NCBI GenBank assembly: GCA_021521415.1
Contig: JAIQDT010009230.1
Span: 1-64,000, forward strand
Reading direction: 5' to 3'
DNA: 64,000 bases
Origin: Bidens hawaiensis
Lineage: Eukaryota; Streptophyta; Magnoliopsida; Asterales; Asteraceae
Positions 22,743 through 33,031 of this stretch are shown here, in pieces. The notes below the pieces were generated by a model, which saw only the letters and a program-made list of their open reading frames with translations, was not told the origin of the DNA and did no database searches. The translations under genes were made by a program, and so were the position numbers. Positions within the stretch are counted from its first letter, which is position 1. The number at the start of each line of letters is the position of its first letter.

Positions 22743-22759
22743 AAGGTAACATGCCACAA

Positions 22760-23240
22760 TACGCGTGCGTGTTGAACGCTTTTACGTCTAAATGTTGTTT
22801 TGGGTTAAATGTCCGGCCGCAACGAGCTAATCTTTTTTACATAGGCTTTCAGATATTATGCACGTCTTTTCAACCACGCGTGAGTTTACGTTGAAGATTT
22901 TGTTTTATAAAATGAGTGGGTTTACATAGAAGATTGCGATTTCATAAACGGCTTCGTTCACGTCGCATAGCGCGGTTTGTTAAATTGCACGTTTTAGTTT
23001 AATTTTAAAGATGATGATGATGTGGATATTAAAAACATGATGTGAAATGTGAATACTATTAATCGTAGCAAAAATTCTAGTGGTATATTAAAGTTCCATA
23101 GTAAATATTTTAAAGAATTTGACTAACACAATGAAAATCAATAATGTAAAAGTATAGTTAAGGTTAACGACCCAACAAGGCCGGTACATGCCAAAGCAAA
23201 AGAGCATATGTATTAATCAAGCTGCTCAGTAGCCACCTAA
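22760..23240. other. Intergenic spacer upstream of the repeat-peptide gene
   Basis: No ORF, element boundary or RNA gene is supported. CG content is locally higher near 22760-22990. Confidence 0.4.
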
Positions 23241-23258
23241 AACCATCAACTGCATCAT

Positions 23259-23358
23259 CTCCACGTGCTTCCCATGCAGATTAATCCCGGATCAAGTTCT
23301 ACTATAAATCAACCTAGCTCCTAGCGACTATGAATTCTCTCCACGTGCTTCCCATGCA
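23259..23358 (+). promoter_or_regulatory. Putative promoter: TATA box between duplicated G-box segments
   Basis: CTATAAATC at 23302-23310 is a good TATA box about 120 bases upstream of the start codon at 23429. The 19-mer TCCACGTGCTTCCCATGCA, containing the G-box CACGTG, occurs on either side of it (about 23260 and 23339). bZIP and bHLH factors bind G-boxes in plants. The second copy would lie at or just after the transcription start. Confidence 0.5.
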
Positions 23359-23428
23359 AATCCACTGTTGTGTACTATATGTAAAGCAACTTCCGACCAT
23401 CAGCAACGTACTATCAAGTGTTAGAACA

Positions 23429-23728
23429 ATGACAAAACTTGCACTTTTCGCACTTACCTTCATTGCCATCGTAGGATTTTCTGCGGTGTCTGCCATCAGA
23501 ACCACCACCATCACATCTACCAATGGGGCGTGTTGTATTGACGGCCTCGTAAAGCCCAGGAGTGACAACGGGGCGTGCTGTATTGACTGCCTGAACAAGC
23601 CCACGATAGTCAACGGGGCGTGTTGTATTGACGGTCTGAACAAGCCCAATGGGGCGTGTTGGCTGCCCCCTTGTCTTGACGGCATGAACAAGGCGCCTAG
23701 GAGCGATAACGGGGTCTTGACGGCATAA
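23429..23728 (+). CDS. Secreted Cys-rich tandem-repeat peptide precursor, unknown family
   Basis: 99 codons. I chose the ATG at 23429 (context AACAATGAC, A at -3) over the upstream in-frame ATG at 23330 because it places a clean signal peptide at the N-terminus: hydrophobic residues 4-21 and a likely cut after VSA (residue 22). The rest is a linker and tandem units beginning NGACC: residues 32-46, 47-61, 62-73 and 74-93, then NGVLTA. Typical unit: NGACCIDGLNKP plus RSD or TIV. Nine cysteines, mostly adjacent pairs. Each unit is bounded by Asn-Gly, a possible asparaginyl endopeptidase site. The family is not recognised; processing into small peptides through the secretory pathway is inference. 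A TATA box lies upstream. No intron is needed. Confidence 0.65.
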   Translation: MTKLALFALTFIAIVGFSAVSAIRTTTITSTNGACCIDGLVKPRSDNGACCIDCLNKPTIVNGACCIDGLNKPNGACWLPPCLDGMNKAPRSDNGVLTA

Positions 23729-23745
23729 ATAAGCCCACGAGTGAC
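23522..23745 (+). repeat. Coding minisatellite, 45-bp unit
   Basis: Units start at 23522, 23567, 23612, 23648 and 23708, each opening AAYGGGGCGTGYTG or a shortened form. Lengths are 45, 45, 36, 60 and about 38 bases. The fifth lost its Cys codons and contains the stop codon, and repeat homology continues past the stop to about 23745. The array therefore decayed or was shortened at its 3' end. Confidence 0.85.
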
Positions 23746-23960
23746 GTTTTGGGAATCGTGGAGACGTTGCTTTGCTGAGTTTATTTAGTTTATGTTTTCT
23801 ATTAGTCAGTAACGTTGGTAATTTGTGTTAAAGATGGCCCACTTTTCAGTCAGTCATGATTGTTTTGGACTCAGTTTGTTGTTTGTTTCGTTTTCCCGTA
23901 TTTCCTGTACTTCTGTTCTGTAATATTATTTTTTTTTGGGTCAATGTTCATTGGTTAATT
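23746..23960 (+). other. Probable 3' UTR and spacer of the repeat-peptide gene
   Basis: T-rich sequence with several possible polyadenylation signals (for example TGTAATATTATT near 23919). No further ORF. It runs into the non-LTR element. Confidence 0.3.
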
Positions 23961-23989
23961 ATTAATAGATGATGTTTACATCGGGACAA

Positions 23990-25342
23990 TTACAGACTAA
24001 CGGCAGATAGACGGGCAACAAGCTGCGCCGCTACCCCCTTCTGAATAGCAAACCCTACCCTACTAAATACAACGTTCCCTTTAGCATGGGCGGAGTTACT
24101 GCTGACCACCTGCTGAACCCGCTTAAGGAACTGAACCGCGTCAGGGCCAAGAGCGCCAAAGGTGTCAAAAGCAAACGGTATGAACACGTGCTGATTCTCA
24201 AGGCAAGCTTTCTCGTGCTTAGCTACTTTACTCGCCTCTGCCTTGTTTATCGCATGACCCACCACAAACCCATGGCCCCGTAGCCCAACGAGGGGGGACA
24301 CACCTGTCAAATCAACGCACGCGTGCTTCCCTTTTTCCCATCCAATAACAAGAATGTCAGCGGGTCGTAGGGTTGATCTCCCATCTAAAGGGTCGGTTAA
24401 GAAGTTCACCGGGGCTTCCTTTTTTGCCGAGATCCCGGCCCGCTTAAGGACGTCGTAAAGCACATCTCGAACTAGATCATGCCGATATTTAAAGCCTGGT
24501 AATTCTTTGCAATGGACTGCATGCTCCCCAAAAGAATCAAAACAAGCCTTTCGGCATACGGGACACGGGTCATCCACCGGGAAAAGGGGTACCATCAACT
24601 GGTATTTGAGGATGGCCCGATATTCCACTGGCCACATACAATGCCCTAAACCTTCAATGGGAACAACTGACAGAAAATCCTGAGCGTGAGGGGCACGTAA
24701 ACACTCAAACACGGCTCGCTGCCGCGGGGACAAAGCGAACTTCTCTTCAACTGTCTTGACGATTTCACCATATAAGGCATTCGCCAAAATTTTCTGGGCT
24801 TTAGGAGGGGCGGTGTCTTTAAAGTCGAAACCGCCAAGATCAAGATCAGGAAGAGAATTATGCAGGGTATCCAACGCACCCCTATAATCAGAGTCAAACA
24901 ACCCACCCCCACACTCCCGTAGGATGTGGTCTTGAAGAACCCAAGATTGGGCCCTTGAAGCCACAAAAGCGTAGGAAGAGGCATCCTCGGCCGAGCAAAT
25001 CCCAAGACCCCCAAAACGGGTTGGGAGGGAAGCTAACCTCCATTGGAGGTCCCCAAAAAAGGCACCACCACAAACAACAATGTCTTCGATCGCTTTCCGA
25101 AGACCCGTGTCAAAAACAGAGACGGCTTCTCTGACATAGGAAGGCTGACACGTCCTAAACCCAAACAGTAGTTTAGCGACCCCCATACACGAACGAAGCA
25201 AGAGGAGTTCACTTTGAGGGTCACGAAGGCCTTTGAGGCATTCCATCAGCTCAACCGCACGTTTTGCTCTTTTTAGGGCCAAGCCACTAATAAACTCCTC
25301 GTTTCTACTGACAGCACCACACAAAAGTTTCACACCATGCAC
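23990..25342 (-). pseudogene. RT C-terminal region with CCHC finger and PD-D/E-like nuclease
   Basis: 450 codons downstream of the RT palm. Residues 100-130 (WRLASLPTRFGGLGICSAED) belong to a conserved post-RT segment seen in plant reverse transcriptase domain proteins. Residues 260-278 form a zinc finger CX2CX10HX3C (CPVC, then HAVHC). RHDLVRDVLYD follows at about 287-297. RPADILV (326-332, Asp329) and ACVDLTG (341-347, Asp344) are spaced like the PD-(D/E)xK core of restriction-like endonucleases in R2-type and Utopia-type elements. Such an enzyme nicks the target DNA to prime reverse transcription. The nuclease assignment is by motif only. The open frame is long and intact although the 5' part is lost, so a retained host function cannot be excluded. 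Confidence 0.6.
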
Positions 25343-25412
25343 CGGCCTACCAATCTCTCGTGGAAATAAACCCTCTTGAGTCTTCGCCCCATCACATGTA
25401 GGCCAAAAAACT

Positions 25413-25721
25413 TCAGTTTTTTTTGATGTTGAGAAGGAGGCCCAAAGAGGGGCCCTCCACTCTGATGATGTCTAAAGCCTTGGCAACCTGAGTAGCGTCT
25501 CCAATAAGGGTCCCATCATCCAGGTACCAGGCGTGAAAAAGAAGCTTACAGCGATCTCTGATCCGGTGGACAAGGGGGTGTAAAACAAGGGCAAACAGGA
25601 GAGGCCCTAAGGGATCCCCTTGTTGAACCCCTGTGGAAGACCAAATATTATCATTTCCCACATAAAGCCTAGCTGGTTGCCCGTATAAAAAATCAACCCA
25701 AGCAGAGATGGATGGACACAT
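25413..25721 (-). pseudogene. Reverse transcriptase palm fragment of the non-LTR element
   Basis: 102 codons holding two diagnostic RT motifs: GVQQGDPLGPLLFALVLHPL (about residues 31-50) and the catalytic AWYLDDGT (about 64-71, YLDD). Coding sequence seems to continue upstream to about 25741 and then stops being recognisable. It ends at a stop created by the A8 frameshift; one base fewer would bring it into frame with the 450-codon region. Confidence 0.75.
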
Positions 25722-25741
25722 TTTCCTTACCTCATTTAAAA

Positions 25742-26642
25742 ATAATTGTTGTGATCTAGCAAAATATTCAACTAGCAGATAACTTTTGACCAGTGAGTAC
25801 CCAAACCACTATTAAAAACGTTACTGTATCATGCAAGAGCATTCTCATCCAATCCTCTAAAAGTATGCATGTGAGGGAAGTTTGCAAATTATAGTATCTT
25901 CACCTGTGCTCTGCAGCTGGCCTTTTGAGTACATACAATGAACGTCTAAAGTGTTCTTGTTAGTCATCTTCATCCTTTGATTGGTTTCGCTGCTTACGTG
26001 GAAGTGATTGTGTTGCGCTATTGATTACCATGTTGTATTAGTTCATATAATGATGATCATTGACCGTCTTTGCCCTTTAACGGAACAAAAAGGGTGATGT
26101 CCTAACTTTGATAAGAACCCGAAAACATTATTATAATAATGTCTGTAGTAATGTTACATACTGCTTATTTGGGGAGATAAGTAACTACTATATATGCAAC
26201 TAGTAGCTACTATCATATTAACATTCACATTTATGCTACCGAGTAACTATTATCATACTAATAGTTACATAAGATTATGGTTCACTCTTACGTGAGTATT
26301 GTAAAATGTTTGAACAAATTAATGCCCAAATGAGACTGTAATTTTCCATATTGTTCAGTTGTGTAAGATAATAAACTACTGAAGATCCATATAAAATGTG
26401 AAATGTCTAAGGTAATACATAAAATGGTTATTGGTCTCTAGTTTCGAGTAGGCAATACATATCAACTATCAGGCCTTTCCAAAACCATAGCTAGATCATT
26501 CTTATTGTAAATGCAACTAAAATCGTCAACCAATAATCGAGTTATGAATCTTCAAAAAAACATTAGTGGTCATAGCTCAATATCGTTTACCAGCAGTTTA
26601 ATGGATCCACATCTCCTATTGTTGTTGCCCAATATCCTCTAA
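25742..26642. other. Intergenic sequence with a lone Tourist-like MITE end
   Basis: GAGCATTCTCATCCAATCCTC near 25849 resembles the end of the Tourist-like MITE at 18755-19042, but no opposite end was found. Nothing else could be assigned. Confidence 0.4.
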
Positions 26643-28757
26643 CTAGTTTGAGGCCCGTGTATTACACGGGTAATTGATGACAAATTTGTACTTTAACCAT
26701 TAAGTAAAATATAGTTAACAAAATGATCATATATTTTATACAGTTACAATTTACATTAAAATTACAGAAATAAGATTACACAAATATGTTACAAATAAGT
26801 AAAGCAGTCCTTGTACACTACATTTGTGATTGTCCTTGTTTATCACAAATCAAATCTTTAGTCCATGTCCATGTCTGCTTATAACTCTTAATAAGGTAGC
26901 ATATAGGTATGTTTATAACTCTTTATATAGCCACGTATAATTATCGGTGTGATCAATAAGATTCTTCAAGTACATGCAATCCCTAGATATATGATAATAT
27001 ATCCATGAAACTAACAAAAAAATATTCTTACATATAAAATATCATACATGTTAATCAGTTAATATATATAATGTCATTTGAGATCATGTGCTCATATTTA
27101 TCCCAAAACATGATTATCCAAAAAACCAGATTACCTGAACTTTGATAATATAGCCATCCTTATAATTTTTAGAATTTAAAATTGATTGCTCATGATAAAT
27201 TTGTTGTCATTAATATTCTGTGCATGACAAATATTTACTTGATTTTATATTTTACAATTAACAATTTTATAATCAAGCAACATATAAAACCGGAAATTAA
27301 TATATAACAAAATGATTTTTTTTTCCATTTCATATTAATGGAAAATGACAACGACATACTAACCTTAAAGTTATGTTCGAATAAAAGTGATTATTCTGAG
27401 TTATTAGAATTATAAAAGATTTAAAGTTGCAGAAAGTGAATGTAGTGGTTCTTATTTATAATAGTTGAAAGTATTGTATAAGGAATGTTTAAATTTTGAA
27501 TACTAATCACCTGTCACTTGTTAATATTATGGGAGTTGTTGGAATATTTAATTAATCGATATATATATATATATATATTAAAAACTTATAGAAAAAAAAC
27601 AAAGATTTCGAATTTGTTGGAAGCATGGTAAATGACTTTTAACCGGATTAATTATTTTTTTAAAATTAATGTGAAAATATATTTTCTGAAGCATTTTGGT
27701 CTAAATTATAAAAGAAAATATTCAAAACTAAATATTGATTTCTTATTGCTAAAACTCTTTATACTACACAAAAAAATCATATAAATAAATGACATATACT
27801 TCATATAGTAAATTGGTATACATATAAATTATAAATATATGGGTTGGTATCATTTAAAAACTATAAAAAAGTTCTTACTCTTAGAAACTCAACAGAATCA
27901 AACTTTTTGAAATTTTTTTTATACATTAACATTATTTTAGAGTAGTTTTATCATATTTTATATAAACAAATTTTGATTATATATATTAATCACAAGTTTA
28001 CATATGTGTAAAATTTATGTACCAACAAATATACATAGGTGTAAAATAAAACATAGATATGTATAAAAAACTATTTTTCAAAATTGTTATCTTAAATATA
28101 GATATAAAACATTGATAAAACTACACTCAAATAACATTAACATACAAAAAATTTTATAAAAAAGCGTTAGTTTTCAAGGGTTTCTTTAAGTTCTTAAATA
28201 ATTTAACAGTTCTGTAATGATACTCATCCATAAATATATAATTCAACTTCAATAATTTAATGCTAAACACCAAGATATATAATATGTATTATCTATGTTG
28301 GCGATATTTATACAAAACGTTTGGAGAAAATTAAGAAAACACACATTTTCCCGAGTTTAAATGCATATGAGAAGATTTTAAATCCAACTTTGAAACCAAT
28401 ATTATATAAAAAATTATGCACTGTTGCTCGAATCCCAGTTTAAAAAACAATTTGTAGTTTATCATACAAATCCAAATTATTCGACAATAATGTACATTTA
28501 TTTTCTTTAATTTGCAATTACATATGACTTTAAAATTATATTCTAACAAACCTGTAACGTAAATTTTAATATTTCCTTATTTCACAATTAATGCTAATGA
28601 ATGAATCAATTAGGATTTACATATAATAAAATCAAACTTGAATTCATATATTGACATAGCTTAAAATATAAGTACCATATATTGAAATAAGTGAAAAGTA
28701 TGTAAGGAGGGCTATGAGGATGACAAGTGGTAAAATTAAGTAGACTTTTATTATAGA
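26643..28757 (-). mobile_element. Non-autonomous Helitron, 2.1 kb
   Basis: On the minus strand it begins TCTATAATAAAAGTC (28757) directly after an A. It ends with a hairpin (CCCGTGT and ACACGGG at 26654-26670), seven bases, and CTAG, followed by T. 5' TC, 3' hairpin plus CTAG and insertion between A and T are the Helitron diagnostics. No Rep/helicase ORF is present. The interior is AT-rich and contains a MITE at 27841-28229. Confidence 0.75.
27841..28229. mobile_element. TA-flanked MITE inside the Helitron
   Basis: The left end GGGTTGGTATCATTTAAAAAC and the reverse complement of the right end GGATGAGTATCATTACAGAAC form imperfect inverted repeats. TATAT-type sequence lies outside. 389 bp, noncoding. 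Its build matches the MITEs at 5311 and 18050. Confidence 0.6.
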
Positions 28758-29575
28758 TTTTCTATTTGATGCTCATAATTCTTAAAACGAAAACCAATAA
28801 GCTCATTATATAAATAGATCAAAAAAACTAATGAACCATTATGGACCAAATGAAGTGACTATCAAATCATATGATTAGTTGACTAAAGCAGCTAGGGATA
28901 TGTAAGCAATATATTAGTATTATGAAAATGAACATGCACACTTTATATCAAACATGCAGATTTTCAATTCCATGTACTGTAAGCATTTTGATTAATTGTT
29001 GAATAAATGAACGGGATTTTTCTCTTAAAGGTAGTCCATGTGACCTAAGGAAAGTTTAAGCAGTTTAAATAGTAACAGTAGCTTCGTCAAGAAGATGAGT
29101 AAAGACATCATATATAGAATAAACTTACTTCAGAAATTGAAAATTAATTAAATAAAGAGAGACAGTATTACCCATCATCATTTGTTGAGATGGAAATATT
29201 TCCCTGTGTTACCGCAGCAGTTTAGTCTATCAAATAAAACCAGAAAATTAGCTCAAAGTCGGCATGCAGGCGTTACCAAGTCACCAGCAGGTTTTTTCGA
29301 ACAACCCTAATGAAATCAAGATACATACAATCTAGATGCTAAAAATCTAATTCTTCATGCAAATCAATTCCCAAACTCAACTAATAATTCCCAAATTTCC
29401 CCCAAGTAGCAAATTCATTTCAAAATACATTTGGTTTCAAGAAAATTAACGAAAATTCAACTCAAACAAAGGTAAATTAAAGAAAAAAAAGAAAAAAAGA
29501 AAAAAAAGGGTACTTAAATCAATAAAAAAATCTGATCGAAAACCGGTAGAAACAAAGTCAGCAAGAGGAATTTCG
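28758..29575. other. Unassigned AT-rich region
   Basis: No open frame or repeat boundary supported. It holds an A-rich tract near 29480-29515. Confidence 0.4.
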
Positions 29576-29588
29576 CAAATAGGTTGAT

Positions 29589-29991
29589 GTTATCATCATC
29601 ATCATCATCGTACTCAGTATATCCCACCAATAGCAAAGCTATGGTAGGGTCTGAGGAGGGTAAGATGTAGGCAGCCTTACCTCTACCCCATAGGGATAGA
29701 GAGGCTGCTTCCGGTGAGACCCCCGGCTCGATAGTAGTTTTGCATCAAGCCTTAGACATAAGGCACATAGCACTCAATCATCGGGACACCGGCTGATCGG
29801 TGCATGTACCCTTATCTTTCAGCTATCAACGCCACTACATGATGCTTGATTAACCGTCCGTCACTTTTAACGTTATTTTCACGAGATTAGTAAAATAACG
29901 TCAAAATTAGTGCAATTTCACTTTTGCCCACCCGAGGGTTCACACATATATACATCATATGTGCGCAACGCAAGCAGGGCTAAGAAGAATT
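29589..29991 (-). mobile_element. SINE with (GAT)n tail and 13-bp target duplication
   Basis: CAAATAGGTTGAT flanks it exactly (29576-29588 and 29992-30004). On the minus strand the 3' part includes GGGGTAGAGGTAAGGCTGCC and GGATATACTGAGTACG, and it ends in a (GAT)n tail (plus 29592-29610). It resembles the 3' half of TS-type SINEs known from Solanaceae and other dicots. At 403 bp it is long for a SINE, and I could not place clear A and B boxes at its 5' end. Confidence 0.75.
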
Positions 29992-30195
29992 CAAATAGGT
30001 TGATTTGTTGTCTGCAAATCAAAGAAGAATTTTTTTTAACTCAGCTGATATGAGAATTTAAAACCGAAACACACATGAAATCACTAAAGAATTGTTCGCA
30101 ACTTCATAAACTTGAATTCGAGTTAATAGACGCGAAAATAGAGAAAAAGAAGAAATTACGCTAATCAGATTTTTTTTAAACCAGTCCTTTTTCTA

Positions 30196-30365
30196 GGAAT
30201 TTGATCACATGGAGAGCTCACTTATAATTTAATCACTTATGAGGTAATTGACACTAGGAATGACAATTAAGGAGGAGATTTACGTGTGTAAAAATTTGAC
30301 AGAGAATATAAAAATGGTTAACATGTTTTCTTTTTAATAGGAACTAGCTGGAATGACAATTAACT
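30196..30365. repeat. Left arm of a ~150-bp inverted repeat pair
   Basis: Shared words with the reverse complement of about 33575-33735 include AATTTAATCACTT, GACAATTAAGGAGGAGAT (GGCAATTAAGAAGGAGAT in the partner), CAGAGAATATAAAAATGGTT, and TTTTCTTTTTAATAGGAAC. The two arms face each other about 3.2 kb apart. Confidence 0.6.
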
Positions 30366-30697
30366 CCTCACAATTCGTCACTCCTAGTGACGATTTACAT
30401 CAACCAACAATTATTAACTTGCATATCATATTCTTAAAGGAATTCAATTAACTATAAATAATAACTAATTTATTTAATGCGAGTGTATAAGTATATTATG
30501 TTTTTATTAAGGTGGAAACTCTTTTTTTAAAATTTTTTCTTACCAATATTATAATTGAATGTTTTATAAAAGCTTGACGTTTTATAACAAAATCATATTG
30601 ATTTATAATCTCTCTTGTAGAACGCTAGACTTTTAGCAACACTCGGGCTTACCAACCCCCAAGTCTGTCTTACTGATGTAACAAACGTAAGTAATAC

Positions 30698-33031
30698 TGA
30701 ATAACTGAATATTTTAAAAGCATTTTTTTCTACTCACTATTTACCATATTTTAATATAACGTTGAAAGAATTAATTTTATTAAAAATAAACAAATAACTA
30801 ACATGCAAACATCCTAAATCAACTAATAATAATGTTGTATAAAGATCAAAATAACAAATACTAATGTATTTGAAGTTAATATTTAAATATATAAAACGAA
30901 ATCTTGAATCTTATATTATGACATAAGAAATGTTAAATAATATATAAAAATAGTTAGATAATACTGGAAAGGAAAGTTAAGATAGACACAAGACAAAGAG
31001 GTTCATCCAGGGAAGCTTATATCGATCCAAATTTTTTTTACAAACGTAACTATCACTCAAACTTCTTCAGTCCATATCTATATATCTTCATTGTTAAGTA
31101 TACTCAATATAAATACATCTTTCGAACTTAAACACACTCACAACTTCCAACGATAAATTTCGGTGACGGTTCCAGCGACAGTTCGATCAAAAATCCGGCA
31201 AACTGATATGATCCCAAACAACAAAACAGTTACCTTAGTTCACCATCTCCACTCCATAGCTAACCCCCACAACCTCTATAGTTTTTGCAAACATAGTTGA
31301 ACAATCCCGCGACATCACAACGGAACAGGTGTTAACCAACATATATTTTTTTTTCTTTCTTCCTTTGACGAATTATTAATCTCATCCTCACCATGCTAGC
31401 TTGATCACGTAGTTACGTTCAAAAGAATCTCGCGTACGTAGTAGTTTTCCGGCCAACCTGCTCTTTTCCAGTGAACTATTAAGGAAGAAGGATTAACAGT
31501 AAGGTTTATTAGCTTATTATTTCCTCATTTATACAAGTTGGTAGATCCTAAATTCATTAAACATATACTTTGGTGTTCGACACCCACACTGTGTACCAAC
31601 TTTTTATTTAAAAACATGAATTATTCAAGTTATTTTCTTGAGTAAATTATCTATTTATGGGTATTAAATTTTAGGAGAATGAAAATCTTTCATGAGAAAC
31701 CACATCAGTTCATTTTAAGATATAACAAATTATGTTTTCATTTCAAATATTTAGTACACATAATAGTATTTAATTTATAAATACAAGTATTACAAGATAT
31801 CTCAAACTTAACTAACGATAAATAATTAGTGTTACTGTATCATACAAACTATATGGAAGAATTGGTTTATAATTTTATTTAAAGTCATTTTATATTTATA
31901 TATAAAAGATAAACTATTATATTTATTTCCACTAAACATAAATTACTGCTAATAATTAGAAAATAATTTTTCAACAATGTTGTATCTAGATTTCCAGAGA
32001 GCTACTTGGAAACAATGATTTCAAATTTTGTTTTAATAAAGAATATAACTCGTATATAGAGAATAAAAAAGCTCGTAAACAAGTTAGCATCGCCTTGGAA
32101 CATTAAAGGTACGGATCCTTACCCCACTTCTTATTGTTTCATACTCTATTGTTATGAACCCATTAATTTCATGTGCTTTGGAAATTCATCATTTCTTTAA
32201 ATCATTGATTCAGTTGAATTACTGTTGAATTCCTATTCTGATTATAACATTGAATTTAGCTTAACGCCATGAAATGTATTATGTTTAATTATACTCATTA
32301 TTGTATGTTCCAATATATGTTCATTATCGCATGTTCCGATATATGTTACGAAAATATATTTTCTATGAGTTATATGAATAAGATCATTTGTATTCCGATA
32401 CCCTGAGTGTCGCTTCTCGTGGAGTGTCCCACGAGCATGTTGTTGCGGCATCGACAACATATGCACCAACCGTGATGGTGAGATCAGTTCATGACGTCTC
32501 TTAAGTACAAGTGTGGTACATATGACTATTAGGAGGCGTATGGATTGATCCTAGGATTAATATTAAGGAGATGGATATCGGGTATGCCAACTCGCCATCT
32601 CGTGTGATAAATATCCAGGAGTAACTACCTGTATATTGTCACGTTTTATGTTCGTTCATGGGTACATCTGTATGATACGCTTTAATTTATTTAATAAGGT
32701 TACGTTACATAGTTTCATCAACTGTAAGTTCAATCTAAATTACGTTTCATTAAATCATTTATTGTTTGAGCCTATTATTCCGTACTGAGCATTCGGCTCA
32801 TTCCGTTATTTTTATTTTATGTTATATACAGGTCAGCAGGTTACTTTGGGCGGGATTAAGAGCGATGAATAAATCATCAGGATCCTAATAAAATATCTTT
32901 TCCATCGTGCTAGTGTATAAATTAACATTAAGTTTGCCTTGTACCTTTGACAGATAATTATAAAATTTTGTCTTTTGTTCAGAAACAATGTTATTGTGAC
33001 ACGTCAGCGCATTCCGGGCCGGGGTGCTACA
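30698..33031 (+). mobile_element. Solo LTR, probably Ty3/gypsy
   Basis: The element starts TGAATAACTGAATATT, ends GGGCCGGGGTGCTACA, and is flanked by AATAC on both sides (30693-30697, 33032-33036). Joining the flanks gives sequence clearly similar to the nearby copy at about 33268-33310 (GTAACAAACG then ATACCGACCGAATTCACG), which independently supports both boundaries. The right part has gypsy-LTR style sequence. No internal ORFs. Confidence 0.65.

Larger units (their letters stand above)
23962..25741 (-). mobile_element. 5'-truncated non-LTR retroelement with restriction-like endonuclease
   Basis: The minus strand codes for the end of a reverse transcriptase (25721-25413) followed by a thumb region and a C-terminal zinc-finger/nuclease domain (25342-23990). 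The two frames are separated by a one-base change in an A8 run (T8 on the plus strand, 25417-25424). The upstream RT motifs and any N-terminal domain are absent, so the copy is 5'-truncated, as is usual for target-primed insertion. No target duplication was identified. GC content is clearly higher than in its surroundings. Confidence 0.7.

Noticed and set aside
23314..23691. 125-codon minus-strand frame with PSIQHAPL repeats
   Set aside because: Antisense shadow of the repeat-peptide gene. The plus strand has the signal peptide, TATA box and good start context.
24646..25224. Additional minus-strand frames of 122 and 63 codons
   Set aside because: Alternative frames over the 450-codon RT/endonuclease region, without domain motifs.
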